Of a DNA stretch of 64,000 nt, positions 34,886 through 47,300 are shown one piece after another. Under the pieces are notes generated by a model. It was not told where the DNA came from and ran no database searches. It saw nothing but the letters and a program-made list of their open reading frames with translations. The first letter of the stretch is position 1. Each line of letters opens with the position of its first letter. The DNA comes from Macrostomum hystrix (taxonomy: Eukaryota > Platyhelminthes > Macrostomidae): positions 13,063,001 to 13,127,000 of the forward strand of contig CATNEN010000003.1 of the NCBI GenBank assembly GCA_950097015.1. Direction: 5' to 3'. The position numbers were made by a program, and so were the translations under genes.

Positions 34886-35835
34886 TATATTATCATTATT
34901 TTATTATCATTCTATGGCCTAAACGAGTCCCGAAATCACATCTCTTTTGTGCTTCTGCAAACCCTAAACCTTCGTGCATGGCCAAACTTTGAAGATAACT
35001 ATACGGGTCGCAATAAAACATGCAAGCGGTAGCAGATGTACATTTTACAGGGAGATGTAATGGTGGTTGTTGGTAAAGTTTGGTAAGGTAAGGTAAAGGT
35101 ATTGTTTATATGGAAGATTTATCATCGTGATGCCGTACTCAAAATAGTAGTATCTACAGTAACTAAGCAAGGAATAGAATTTTAAGAAGTTTCCATAAAT
35201 AGCAACAGAAATGAAGCAAAGAAAAGATTGAGATTGAAAAGAATTGAGAAGAAAAATAAGAGAGAATTATGTCGCCAGATTTCTCACGCCTCCAAGAGTT
35301 AATGAGCTGCATTCTGCAAATATCAAACAAAGTAAATATACTCTGTAAAACTTATGTTATCGAGTTACGAATGAATGAACAAAAGAAATGAAAAAAACTG
35401 AAATATGCGACTGAGCTACTATTTACTCTAATGTTTATAACTTTTAAGTTCATTATTCGAACTAATTGAAAACATCATTAACGACTTGGGATACGACGAT
35501 ACGGTAAAAAAGTAAAGTAAGCCATAAGATTTATAGGACATTCAGATAGGATTGGGAAACTCAAGCCCTCCGGCATTTGATTGAAGGGACTGTAGAACTG
35601 GAAAAGAAAACTTAATTAATTATTTACACCTGAGAGCGGGTTAAAATATTTCAGCTAAAATCCACATAAAAGACTTAGCAGATGACAAGAGTTTTTGAGT
35701 CAGAAAAGATGACGATAAAGTGGTAAAGTTAAGAAATGAGTAGATACAAATTGGAAGAATGGGAAAGAGGAATGATGAGAATTATGAGAAGATAAAACGA
35801 TGAGAATATGAGATGATAATGAAAGTAAGATAAGA
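34886..35835. other. AT-rich intergenic sequence
   Basis: No recognised gene. It becomes purine-rich (AGAAGATGAGAAT-like) near 35760 as it grades into the 18-nt array. Confidence 0.5.
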
Positions 35836-37420
35836 ATGAGGAGAAGATGGGAAGTGATGAGAAGATGAGAAGTGATGAGAAGATGGGAATGGATGAGAAG
35901 ATTGGAATTGATGAGAAGATGGGAATTGATGAGAAGATGAGAATTGATGAGAAGATGAGAATGGATGAGAAGATGAGAATTGATGAGAAGATGGGAATTG
36001 ATGAGAAGATGAGAATTGATGAGATGATGGGAATTGATGAGAAGATGAGAACTAATGAGAAGATGGGAATGGATGAGAAGATGGGAATCGATGAGAAGAT
36101 GAGAATGGATGAGAAGATGAGAATGGATGAGAAGATGAGAATGGATGAGAAGATGAGAATTGATGAGAAGATGAGAAGTGATGAGAAGATGGGAATGGAT
36201 GAGAAGATGAGAATTAATAAGAAGATGGGAAGTGATGAGAAGATTGGAATTGATGAGAAGATGGGAATTGATGAGAAGATGAGAATTGATGAGAAGATGA
36301 GAATGGATGAGAAGATGAGAATTGATGAGAAGATGGGAATTGATGAGAAGATGAGAATTGATGAGATGATGGGAATTGATGAGAAGATGAGAACTAATGA
36401 GAAGATGGGAATGGATGAGAAGATGGGAATCGATGAGAAGATGAGAATGGATGAGATGATGGGAATTGATGAGAAGATGAGAATTAATAAGAAGATGGGA
36501 AGTGATGAGAAGATTGGAATTGATGAGAAGATGGGAATTGATGAGAAGATGGGAATTGATGAGAAGATGAGAATTGATGAGATGATGGGAATTGATGAGA
36601 AGATGAGAACTAATGAGAAGATGGGAATGGATGAGAAGATGGGAATCGATGAGAAGATGAGAATGGATGAGAAGATGAGAATGGATGAGAAGATGAGAAT
36701 GGATGAGAAGATGAGAATTGATGAGAAGATGAGAAGTGATGAGAAGATGGGAATGGATGAGAAGATGAGAATTAATAAGAAGATGGGAAGTGATGAGAAG
36801 ATTGGAATTGATGAGAAGATGGGAATTGATGAGAAGATGGGAATTGATGAGAAGATGAGAATTGATGAGATGATGAGAACTAATGAGAAGATGGGAATGG
36901 ATGAGAAGATGGGAATCGATGAGAAGATGAGAATGGATGAGAAGATGAGAATGGATGAGAAGATGAGAATGGATGAGAAGATGGGAATGGATGAGAAGAT
37001 GGGAATGGATGAGAAGATGGGAATTGATGAGAAGATGAGAATGGATGAGAAGATGGGAATTGATGAGAAGATGAGAATGGATGAGAAGATGGGAATCGAT
37101 GAGAAGATGAGAATGGATGAGAAGATGGGAATTGATGAGAAGATGAGAATTGATGAGAAGATGGGAATTAATGAGAAGATGAGAATTGATGAGAAGATGG
37201 GAATCGATGAGAAGATGAGAATGGATGAGAAGATGAGAATGGATGAGAAGATGGGAATTGATGAGAAGATGAGAATGGATGAGAAGATGGGAATCGATGA
37301 GAAGATGAGAATGGATGAGAAGATGGGAATTGATGAGAAGATTGGAATTGATGAGAAGATGGGAATTAATGAGAAGATGAGAATTGATGAGAAGATGAAA
37401 AGTGATTAGAAGAGGTGAAG
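35836..37420. repeat. 18-nt minisatellite with an uninterrupted 520-codon frame
   Basis: About 87 units of 18 nt (GATGAGAAGATGGGAATT and variants). The repeat encodes MGIDEK/MRMDEK without a stop for 520 codons, but this follows from a stop-free unit of 18 nt. A larger block containing GAACTAATGAGAAG recurs four times. It is intergenic and I do not call it a gene. Confidence 0.95.
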
Positions 37421-38327
37421 AAAGGTATATAGCGATGAGATTAGAGTGGGGAGAAGATGAGAGTATGAAGATAATTTGAAGCCAAATATGTAGTCTTTTG
37501 GTTTAAAATCTGAAAGGCATGCGGACGTTTGTTTAAAATAGTATGAATTACATAGGCCTTACTCCAAATAACTAAACAGAAGAGGTGAAGTTCGTATGCA
37601 TCCAAATGTTTAATTAATTTATAGATTCAAGATAGAATGAATGAGGAGAATGGTGAGCCCATTGTGAAGTAAGATTATCCCTAATCAATGGAAGGACTAG
37701 TATAGCTAAGTATCTTACTAAGGATTCAAAAAGTGTCCCTATAGAAACACGTACCAAGACCGTTAGTCAGTGTGATAATGAGTGATTGCAACTTATTTAG
37801 CAAAATTTTGTAGTCCTATTATTAACTGTACGCTATATTTAGAATTTATAATTGGCAGCAGTTGAATTGTGGTTAGACAAGTGGTGGGGGGTCACAAACT
37901 GACTATTTCTCAATCCTCCTATGTATTCTCTCTTTCCTAGATGAGAGAGGAATTGTTTCAATTTTTTGTAGAAGCCCAATTCTATACAATCCGTGTTGAA
38001 TGAGAGAGAGCAAAGCTATATACTGAGGGAAAGAGAAATGTTATACATTGTGCGAACTACGGGGGCCAATAAACTCACCGTCTTGTGCATTGGCTAGTAG
38101 AACTTAAACTCTACTAGAGAATCATGTACATTCTATTCCCTTTCTTTTTAATTTCTCACTCTATATATATATATAATTTTTTTACTCAGCAACTCGCCCT
38201 TTAAGTCCACAATGGCTCACAATTACCGTCTGATTTTATTTTAACGATTGTTAAACGTTAAATTTGTCTGTAAAAAAACTACTTATATTCTCTTTCTAGT
38301 AAGCCTAACTAGTATAGACATTAGAAT
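37421..38327. other. Upstream flank of the Hillarin-like gene
   Basis: AT-rich sequence with an AT-dinucleotide run near 38163. Probably includes the promoter and 5'UTR. No motif is decisive. Confidence 0.45.
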
Positions 38328-41300
38328 ATGTTTCGTAGGGCAGCTTCATCTCAAGCAGCAACAGCAGCAACGCCAGCAACTGCAACAGGATTAGGTGGTG
38401 GCAATCTACATGAGTGCCAACGCTGCGGCAAAGCGGTTTATCCCACAGAGAAATTTGGTCCAATTAACGACGCCGTATTTCATAGAAACTGTTTCCGCTG
38501 TCAAACCTGCGGCATCTCCCTGAATGTCGGCAGCTACTGCGCCAATCCAGTAGACAGCAGCGATCGAGATGTTTACTGTGCTAGCCACAGACCACAGCTC
38601 AAAAACACTCAGATGGATATGGATGCGGTGAGATGCAGAAAAACAATAGACTTGTAAAATCTCTTCTAAATCCATACGTCCAGAATCTCGGGTGGGATTT
38701 TCTCTACAATTTTAAAGCCAAAGGTGAGATTTCTTTCGACAGCTTTAGAAACTAGGATGAGATTTCATTCGACATCTTCAGAGTCTAGGGTGAGATTTCA
38801 TTCGACATCTTCAGAATCTAGGGTGAGATTTCATTGGATATCTTCAGAATCTAGGGTGAGATTTCATTGGATATCTTCAGAATCTAGGGTGAGATTTCAT
38901 TGGATATCTTCAGAATCTAGGGTGAGATTTCATTGGATATCTTCAGAATCTAGGGTGAGATTTCATTGGATATCTTCAGAATCTAGGGTGAGATTTCATT
39001 CGACATCTTCAGAATCAAGGGTGAGATTTCATTGGATATCTTCAGAATCTAGGGTGAGATTTCATTCGACATCTTCAGAGTCTAGGGTGAGATTTCATTC
39101 GACATCTTCAGAATCTAGGGTGAGATTTCATTGGATATCTTCAGAATCTAGGGTGAGATTTCATTGGACATCTTCAGAATCTAGGGTGAAATTTCATTGG
39201 ATATCTTCAGAATCTAGGGTGAGATTTCATTGGATATCTTCAGAATCTAGGGTGAGATTTCATTGGATATCTTCAGAATCTAGGGTGAGATTTCATTGGA
39301 TATCTTCGGAATCTAGGGTGAGATTTCATTGGATATCTTCAGAATCTAGGGTGAGATTTCGTTCGACATCTTCAGAATCTAGGGTGAGATTTCATTGGAT
39401 ACCTTCAGGGTCTAGGGTGAGATTTCATTGGATATCTTCAGAATCTAGGGTGAGATGTCGTTCTATATCTTCAGAATTTAGGGTGAGATTTCGTTCTATA
39501 TCTTCAGAATCTAGGCTGAGATGTCGTTCTATATCTTCAGAATCTAGGGTGAGATTTCGTTCTATATCTTTAGAATCTAGGGTGAGATTTCATTCGACAT
39601 CTTCAGAATCTAGGATGAGATTTCATTGGATATCTTCTGAATCTAGGGTGAGATTTCGTTCGATACCTTCAGAATCTAGGATGAGATTTCATTGGATACC
39701 TTCAGAATCTAGGGTGAGATTTCATTGAATATCTTCAGAATCTAGGATGAGATTTCATTGGATATCTTCAGAATCTAGGGTGAGATTTTGTTCGACATCT
39801 TCAGAATCTAGGGTGAGATTTCATTGGATATCTTCAGAATCTAGAGTGAGATTTCATTGGATATCTTCAGAATCTAGGGTGAGATTTCATTCGACATCTT
39901 CAGAATCTAGGGTGAGATTTCATTGGATATCTTCAGAATCTAGGGTGAGATTTCATTGGATATCTTCAGAATCTAGGGTGAGATTTCATTCGACATCTTC
40001 AGAATCTAGGGTGAGATTTCATTGGATATCTTCAGAATCTAGGGTGAGATTTCATTCGACATCTTCAGAATCTAGGGTGAGATTTCATTGGATATCTTCA
40101 GAATCTAGGGTGAGATTTCATTCGACATCTTCAGAATCTAGGGTGAGATTTCGTTCTATATCTTCAGAATCTAGGGTGAGATGTCGTTCTATATCTTCAG
40201 AATCTAGGGTGAGATTTCGTTCTATATCTTTAGAATCTAGGGTGAGATTTCATTCGACATCTTCAGAATCTAGGATGAGATTTCGTTCGATACCTTCAGA
40301 ATCTAGGTTAAGATTTCGTTCGACATCTTCAGAATCAAGGGTGAGATTTCATTGGATATCTTCTGAATCTAGGGTGAGATTTCGTTCGATACCTTCAGAA
40401 TCTAGGATGAGATTTCATTGGATACCTTCAGAATCTAGGGTGAGATTTCATTGGATATCTTCAGAATCTAGGGTGAGAATTCATTGGATATCTTCAGAAT
40501 CTAGGGTGAGATTTCATTCGACATCTTCAGAATCAAGGGTGAGATTTCATTGGATATCTTCAGAATCTAGGGTGAGATTTCATTCGACATCTTCAGAGTC
40601 TAGGGTGAGATTTCATTCGACATCTTCAGAATCTAGGGTGAGATTTCATTGGATATCTTCAGAATCTAGGGTGAGATTTCATTGGACATCTTCAGAATCT
40701 AGGGTGAAATTTCATTGGATATCTTCAGAATCTAGGTGAGATTTCATTGGATATCTTCAGAATCTAGGGTGAGATTTCATTGGATATCTTCAGAATCTAG
40801 GGTGAGATGTCGTTCTATATCTTCAGAATCTAGGGTGAGATTTCGTTCGATATCTTCAGAATCTAGGGTGAGATGTCGTTCTATATCTTCAGAATCTAGG
40901 GTGAGATTGCGTTCGATATCGTTAGAATCTTCAGAATATAGTTTTTCGCTCCAATTAAATTACTTTATGAACTTATAAAAAACGAAAGCATAATTTTTCA
41001 GTCTCTAGTCAAAACATGAAAAAGTATGGACCACTCTCACTAAACTTAACGCCATGTGTCTAGAAATTTCGACGTCTAGGCATTTTTTATGAACACTTCA
41101 GTTTAAAAACTGTTTCTGTCTTAAACACAGCTGTCTGCTCGAAAACGCTGAATGTTGCTAAACTTCATTTTTCTCAGGAGAAGTAAAATTTCTTTACTTG
41201 ATTAACTTTTCCACTGTAAAAAAGTTTATAATTCACGTCTGTCAGTCAGCAGACAAACGCATCACGGAAAGCAGTCGCTCAAAACTATTTCTAGGAAAAA

Positions 41301-44300
41301 AAGTCTATAAAAATCCGCCTATTTTTTCAAACAAAACGCGAGAAACAAAATTAGACCAAGGAGCACTAGAAGAATATAAGTACCTGCTCTTACTTCTTCT
41401 TGTTGTAAAGAATTGACAATTTGTTTTAGGACACTGTCTAAAATAATCATACTGACGGTTCTACTTTTGTCTATGGTCAAAACACCGTCTAGGCCGAGGT
41501 GGGCATTGTATCACGCTGGCGCGCGTTAGATGCACGATTTACTGCGCGTCTAATGTAGGATTAATATATCGCCGCTAAGTGCTTTAACGGTCTTAGCACG
41601 AGTGCGCGAGTGCGCGAAGCGCACGAGTGCTGAGACCGTTAAAGTTCAAAGCGGCGATATATTAGTTTCATTGTAATATGCAAGCTGAGCCATAGACACT
41701 TTAACGTTAGTAAACTTGTTAACGTTGTATGCTTCATCTGTTCCACTTTTGAAATAAACTGTTTTTGTGCTTGTAGCGTTAGACGCACGCTAAATGCGTT
41801 ACACGCATGATGAAAACGCTTAGCGCGGTTGAGTTTCTACCATAGACTACTTGCGTTACACGCACGCTGTCTAACGTTTAATGCACCGCATTGCGTGTTA
41901 CAATGTAGTTGTCTATGGCAATTTTCTATCTGAGTAAAAACAACAAGCGTGCGTCTAACGCGTGTAATGCACGCAAAGTGAGCATATTTTAATAAGTATA
42001 CTTCTGCTACAAGTACAACGAACGAACAACAGGGAATTGTGTAAACTAGGTAGACTGTGTAGACGCCTGACCCAAGTGATTTCCATTTTAAGTCATTGAA
42101 AATGCTTTACATCGCTTATTGTGTATTCACATCGTGGGGTGCTTTGCCCCCCACACCCCGTCCTTTCGGTCCCTACACAGGCTTTTGTAAATCCCTATTA
42201 CAGTTACAGTAACACGAACGGTTAACACGTGCACAGACGATTACCTATCATTGACAGGGAAAGCGAATGAAGATGAAGGCGTTCTGCATTTGGAAGTTCA
42301 GTGTGGGAAAAGTTCATTGCTATTACTCACTCTAAGAATTGAACGTGCAGTTGTTGACAGTGTTGTAGAAGTTGTTAACCACAGTTGGTTTCTTCTTGGC
42401 GTCATCACTTGGCGTCCCACCAGCAATGAAATATGATATGAAATATAAAAATGAAATACTCGTAAATGAGCTCAGGGATTTTCGTGACGAGTTAATTCGC
42501 TCTAACAGTCACCCATCTATCTATCTATCTATCTGCAGGGGGGCCCGGGGCACTTGTCGCACAAGCGACGGAGCGGCACGCCCCAGACCGGCGAACTAGG
42601 CGCTTTTGCGCCCATCGCGCCGCCTCCCCTGAGCAGGCACCACACACAGCAGCACAGACCCGCCGGGGACGGCAGGAGGCACCCAGAATAGACAGCAGTG
42701 TCCCCCACCCCAGCCCCACACGCACAGAGCAGACCAAGCCGGGGCGGAAGGCTGATAAGAAATCAGTCCTCAGGGGGGGGCCGGGGGGGCTGGCTTTCGT
42801 GACTTAAGACATGCAGCCAGCGAGGATTCTGTCCATTTCGCTGACTTCTGAGCACACACGCACACATATAATGTACTTAGGCACACGCTCACACAGGTGT
42901 GTACATCTGTCTCATAGACAGGCTGTGTACACTTTCACTGTGCCTTGGAGGTTGGCCCTCAGGGGCGTAAATTGCACGACAAGCCCCCAAGCATCCTCTC
43001 CGAGGATGCGCCCCAAATTAATGAATGTCGCCTCGCCGCGGAATCGAGCTCAGGGACCTTAATGCGAGAGGCAAACGCGTTGTACCGTTGCTTAATTCTA
43101 AATCCACTCGTAATTAACCAATTAAAAAACAAGTGAAACGCGAAAATAAAACCTTAATTTGGTAAAAAAGGTAGCCGGAAATGATAAAAAAATTACGTCC
43201 ATTGTAGGTCGGCCTGCGCACAGCCGTTTCGGCTCAGAACTTCTACAACAAAACCAAGGATCGCGACGCTGATATTCATCGGAAAAGTCAGGTGGATGCA
43301 CAGTCCATGAGCATCAAGCAGGCTGTCACCAATACGCGAATGCACAACGAAGATCTAGACGCTAAGGCTGTTGTGCGCAGTCAAGTGCCCAGCGTTCAGT
43401 TGGAGTCCGTCGGAATTCAGGTGCTTTCCGCCGTGTTTGGAATCCGGGATTGATTTGGTTTTGTACTCAAACATCAGAGATTTTACTCAATAAGGATCAG
43501 AGATGGGACTCAATGAGGATCATAGATGGGACTCAATGAGGATCAGAGATTGTACTCAATGAGGGTCAGATATAGGACTCAATGAGGGTCAGAGATGGGA
43601 CTCAATGAGGATCAGAGATGGGGCTCAATGGGGATCAGAGATTGCACTAAATGAGGATCAGATATAGGACTCAATGAAGGTCAGAGATGGGACTCAATGA
43701 GGATCAGAGATGGGACTCAATGAGGGTCAGAGATGGGACTCAATGAGGATCAGAGATTGTACTCAATGAGGGTCACATATAGGACTCAATGAGGGTCAGA
43801 GATGGGGCTCAATGGGGATCAGAGATGGGGCTCAATGGGGATCAGAGATTGTACTAAATGAGGATCAGATATAGGACTCAATGAAGGTCAGAGATTAGTC
43901 TCAATGAGGGTCAGAGATGGGACTCAATGAGGATCAGAGATGGGACTCAATGGGGATCAGAGATGGGACTCAATGAGGGTCAGAGATTGTACTCAATGAG
44001 GATCAGAGACGGGAATCAATGGGGATCAGAGATGGGACTCAATGGGGATCAGAGATGGGACTCAATGAGGATCATAGATGGGACTCAATGAGGATCAGAG
44101 ATTGTACTCAATGAGGGTCAGATATAGGACTCAATGAGGGTCAGAGATGGGACTCAATGAGGATCAGAGATGGGGCTCAATGGGGATCAGAGATTGCACT
44201 AAATGAGGATCAGATATAGGACTCAATGAAGGTCAGAGATGGGACTCAATGAGGATCAGAGATGGGACTCAATGAGGGTCAGAGATGGGACTCAATGAGG

Positions 44301-47300
44301 ATCAGAGATTGTACTCAATGAGGGTCACATATAGGACTCAATGAGGGTCAGAGATGGGGCTCAATGGGGATCAGAGATGGGGCTCAATGGGGATCAGAGA
44401 TTGTACTAAATGAGGATCAGATATAGGACTCAATGAAGGTCAGAGATTAGTCTCAATGAGGGTCAGAGATGGGACTCAATGAGGATCAGAGATGGGACTC
44501 AATGGGGATCAGAGATGGGACTCAATGAGGGTCAGAGATTGTACTCAATGAGGATCAGAGACGGGAATCAATGGGGATCAGAGATGGGACTCAATGGGGA
44601 TCAGAGATGGGACTAAATGAGGATCAGAGATGGGACTCAATGGGGATCAGAGATGGGACTCAATGAGGGTCAGAGATTGTACTCAATGAGGATCAGAGAC
44701 GGGAATCAATGGGGATCAGAGATGGGACTCAATGGGGATCAGAGATGGGACTAAATGAGGATCAGAGATGGGACTAAGGGATGGGCTAACTCTGGGATGA
44801 AATATTTAATTAACTCAAATACTAAAGACTTGATTGACTCAAGAATTAACGACGGAATGATAAGCTTCAGGATTAAGGATAGCTGATTATTGATATTGAT
44901 TGTTGATTAAGGATGGGGTGCACTTATGATCGACACGGAGAAAGATTCGCTCAAATACACGTTTTTGTCTTAAGAAATGATTGTTTCAGTATTCCAGCTA
45001 GAAAGACATCTTGACTATCTTGCAGGGCGCGGTGAAGGCGCAGCGGATGCGGCGGCACAAGCGAGCCACGTACAGTCGGCATCACTTCTTTCCTCAGCTA
45101 GTTGCTCAGCGTCGCCGCGAGATGCGCGAAGCTCAGGCGAGCCTGGAGCGGCAGCATCGAGCCGAGGAGGACTCGCTGTATCGTCGCCTAATGGAAGAGA
45201 AGGACCTGCGCGAGAGGAAGCTAGCCGCCGAGATGAAGGAGACCTGGGAGATGCGGCTCGAGGAGCTGATGCGACGCCAGGCGCCCGAGGGTGAGAAAGA
45301 GGAGCTTCGGAGAACCATCCGATTCAAGGAGCAGGAGCAGCGCAGCCTGATAGAGTCGCAGCTTCAGGAACAGGCTCAGGAGAGAACAGCCGAATTGGTG
45401 GCCAGACAGAGTCGAGAAATGCTGCAGTTGCTGGCTAAGAAGCAGCAGGAGATGGAGGTGAGTAGAGATTTTATTGTCCCATAAATGCATTCCGTGCCCG
45501 CTAGTTTTGTCTATGGTTCATGCTAAGTGGCGCCCTCAAATTCATGATGGGGTTCCATCTCATTCCTGCCCGAAAATCCATAGACAGAACGACAGTTGCG
45601 ACTTGGGGAATTGGGAACTCTAACCAACCAATCTAATTAATCAAGCGCTGTCAATTGTCTATGGTAAAAAGCATTTTTTCCTTTCTTTCTTTGATTTAAT
45701 CAGAGGTTTCTATAGATTAACATATCTATTCAGGCGCAGAAACTATCAGGGTCGGAAATCAACACATGTTAATTCTACTGTTAAGTACAAGCAAAGGACC
45801 CCAGTGGGACAAAAAGCGGTTGATGATTAAAATATAGAGCTTGTCCTTCAGTCGAGACAAAGATGTAGAAAATGACGCATGGTAGAATGACTCATTGCAG
45901 CAAGAGCTGGAGGACCTCGAGGAGGGCAACACTAAGCAACAGACAGGTGGTGGAGGAGGCGGCGTTGGCAGCGCTAGCTCAGGTGTTCAGTCGTCGATAG
46001 CGTCTATGACTCTGTTTTCGTCGTCAGCGGGGGCGAACACCAACGGAGGCGCGTCACCAACTGCTACAGGCGACATCGGAAACAAGATGAAATTTGCCGA
46101 TGCTGGAGACTCCTCAACGACCACCGAGCGCCTAATTGAGTCTCCTCAACCGCAGCCAACTGGCGACGATGATAACGACGCTGTGCCAATCATACCGGAG
46201 CGGGTACCTTCGCCGTTTGCTCCCAGCAAGAGAAAGTCGGCTTTGTACACCGACGCTTCCATTTTTAAACAATTGGACGAGCACGTCATCAATATAGCGG
46301 AAGGTGAGCAGGTGACCTTCACAGATCTGGCTGACCAGTTGACATCTGTGTGCACCAGCGAATTGGAAAAGGTGCGAGCCATCTTTCGTTGGATAACGGT
46401 GAAAGATTTGTCCGCTCTGCGCATCGAAAACTGGAACCCGGACACACCGATGGGACTACTGCGTGGCATTCAGTTCGGCACAGAGACCTACCACGTCCTG
46501 TTTATGAGGCTCTGCTCCTATGCTGGAATTCACGCGGTGGAGATCAAGGGTGAGCCAATTCGAAGTTTGGGAATTGAGAACAGAACGAACCCAAATTAAA
46601 CCAAGTTTGCTTTCTGTCTTCAAGATGATGCTGAGATCGACGATATGGCCAAAGGGACATTGTGGGCAGTCGTGCTTCTGCAATATGTCTACAAATGTCA
46701 GAATTAGTTACAGACGTGTCTAAGTGGGCTTTTGAGTTGAAGCTTTTCCGTAAACTCAGTTCTATTATTTGATAACTAAAAACTAAAGACTCAAGGGTCA
46801 CGTCTAGTATTGCGAGTAATTTGTAAGTGCTTCAGAGAAGCTAGTGAAGAAGTAACTAGCGACTCGGAGTTGCGTTGAATTTTCTTCACTAAGTGCTCTC
46901 ATTGTCTGCTCAGAACAATGTTCTCGGTGCACTCTACGTACACACTCAATCTGAAATTTCTTATCGTAAACAAGCAAGAAGCAAGAGCTGAAGAGCATAA
47001 GAGTGGAACGTGAAATTGCCCTGCTATCGTTGCTTCCTAAACAAATAAATACAGCACTTTGCTGACCGCAGTCTTGAGGTCTGGAGTTCGAGTCATAGCT
47101 CAGGGAAAATGGATTCTTGCAAAGAAAAAATTCATACGCGCTTCAGATTACCCAGATATAAAAAAATATTGACATAAGGTAGAAATTTTGTTCGGCGTGG
47201 CACCCCCGTTCAGTCCACGGACTGAATAGCTGTACACAGCCTTTAAAAGTGCCACACATTAAAGTGTTATTTTTATTCACTCAAGTAAAAACTAGAAAAT

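Noticed and set aside
35847-37409. 520-codon open frame of MGIDEK/MRMDEK repeats as a gene
   Set aside because: It is the translation of an 18-nt tandem unit that lacks stops. It has no unique coding sequence and no splice or start context.
38724-40978. Three long frames of FHWISSESRVR repeats
   Set aside because: By-product of a 33-nt minisatellite lying inside Hillarin intron 1; exon 1 ends with a clear donor before it.
42525-42737. Cys/Arg-rich minus-strand protein
   Set aside because: Falls in a GC-rich island where open frames are expected; no known motif.
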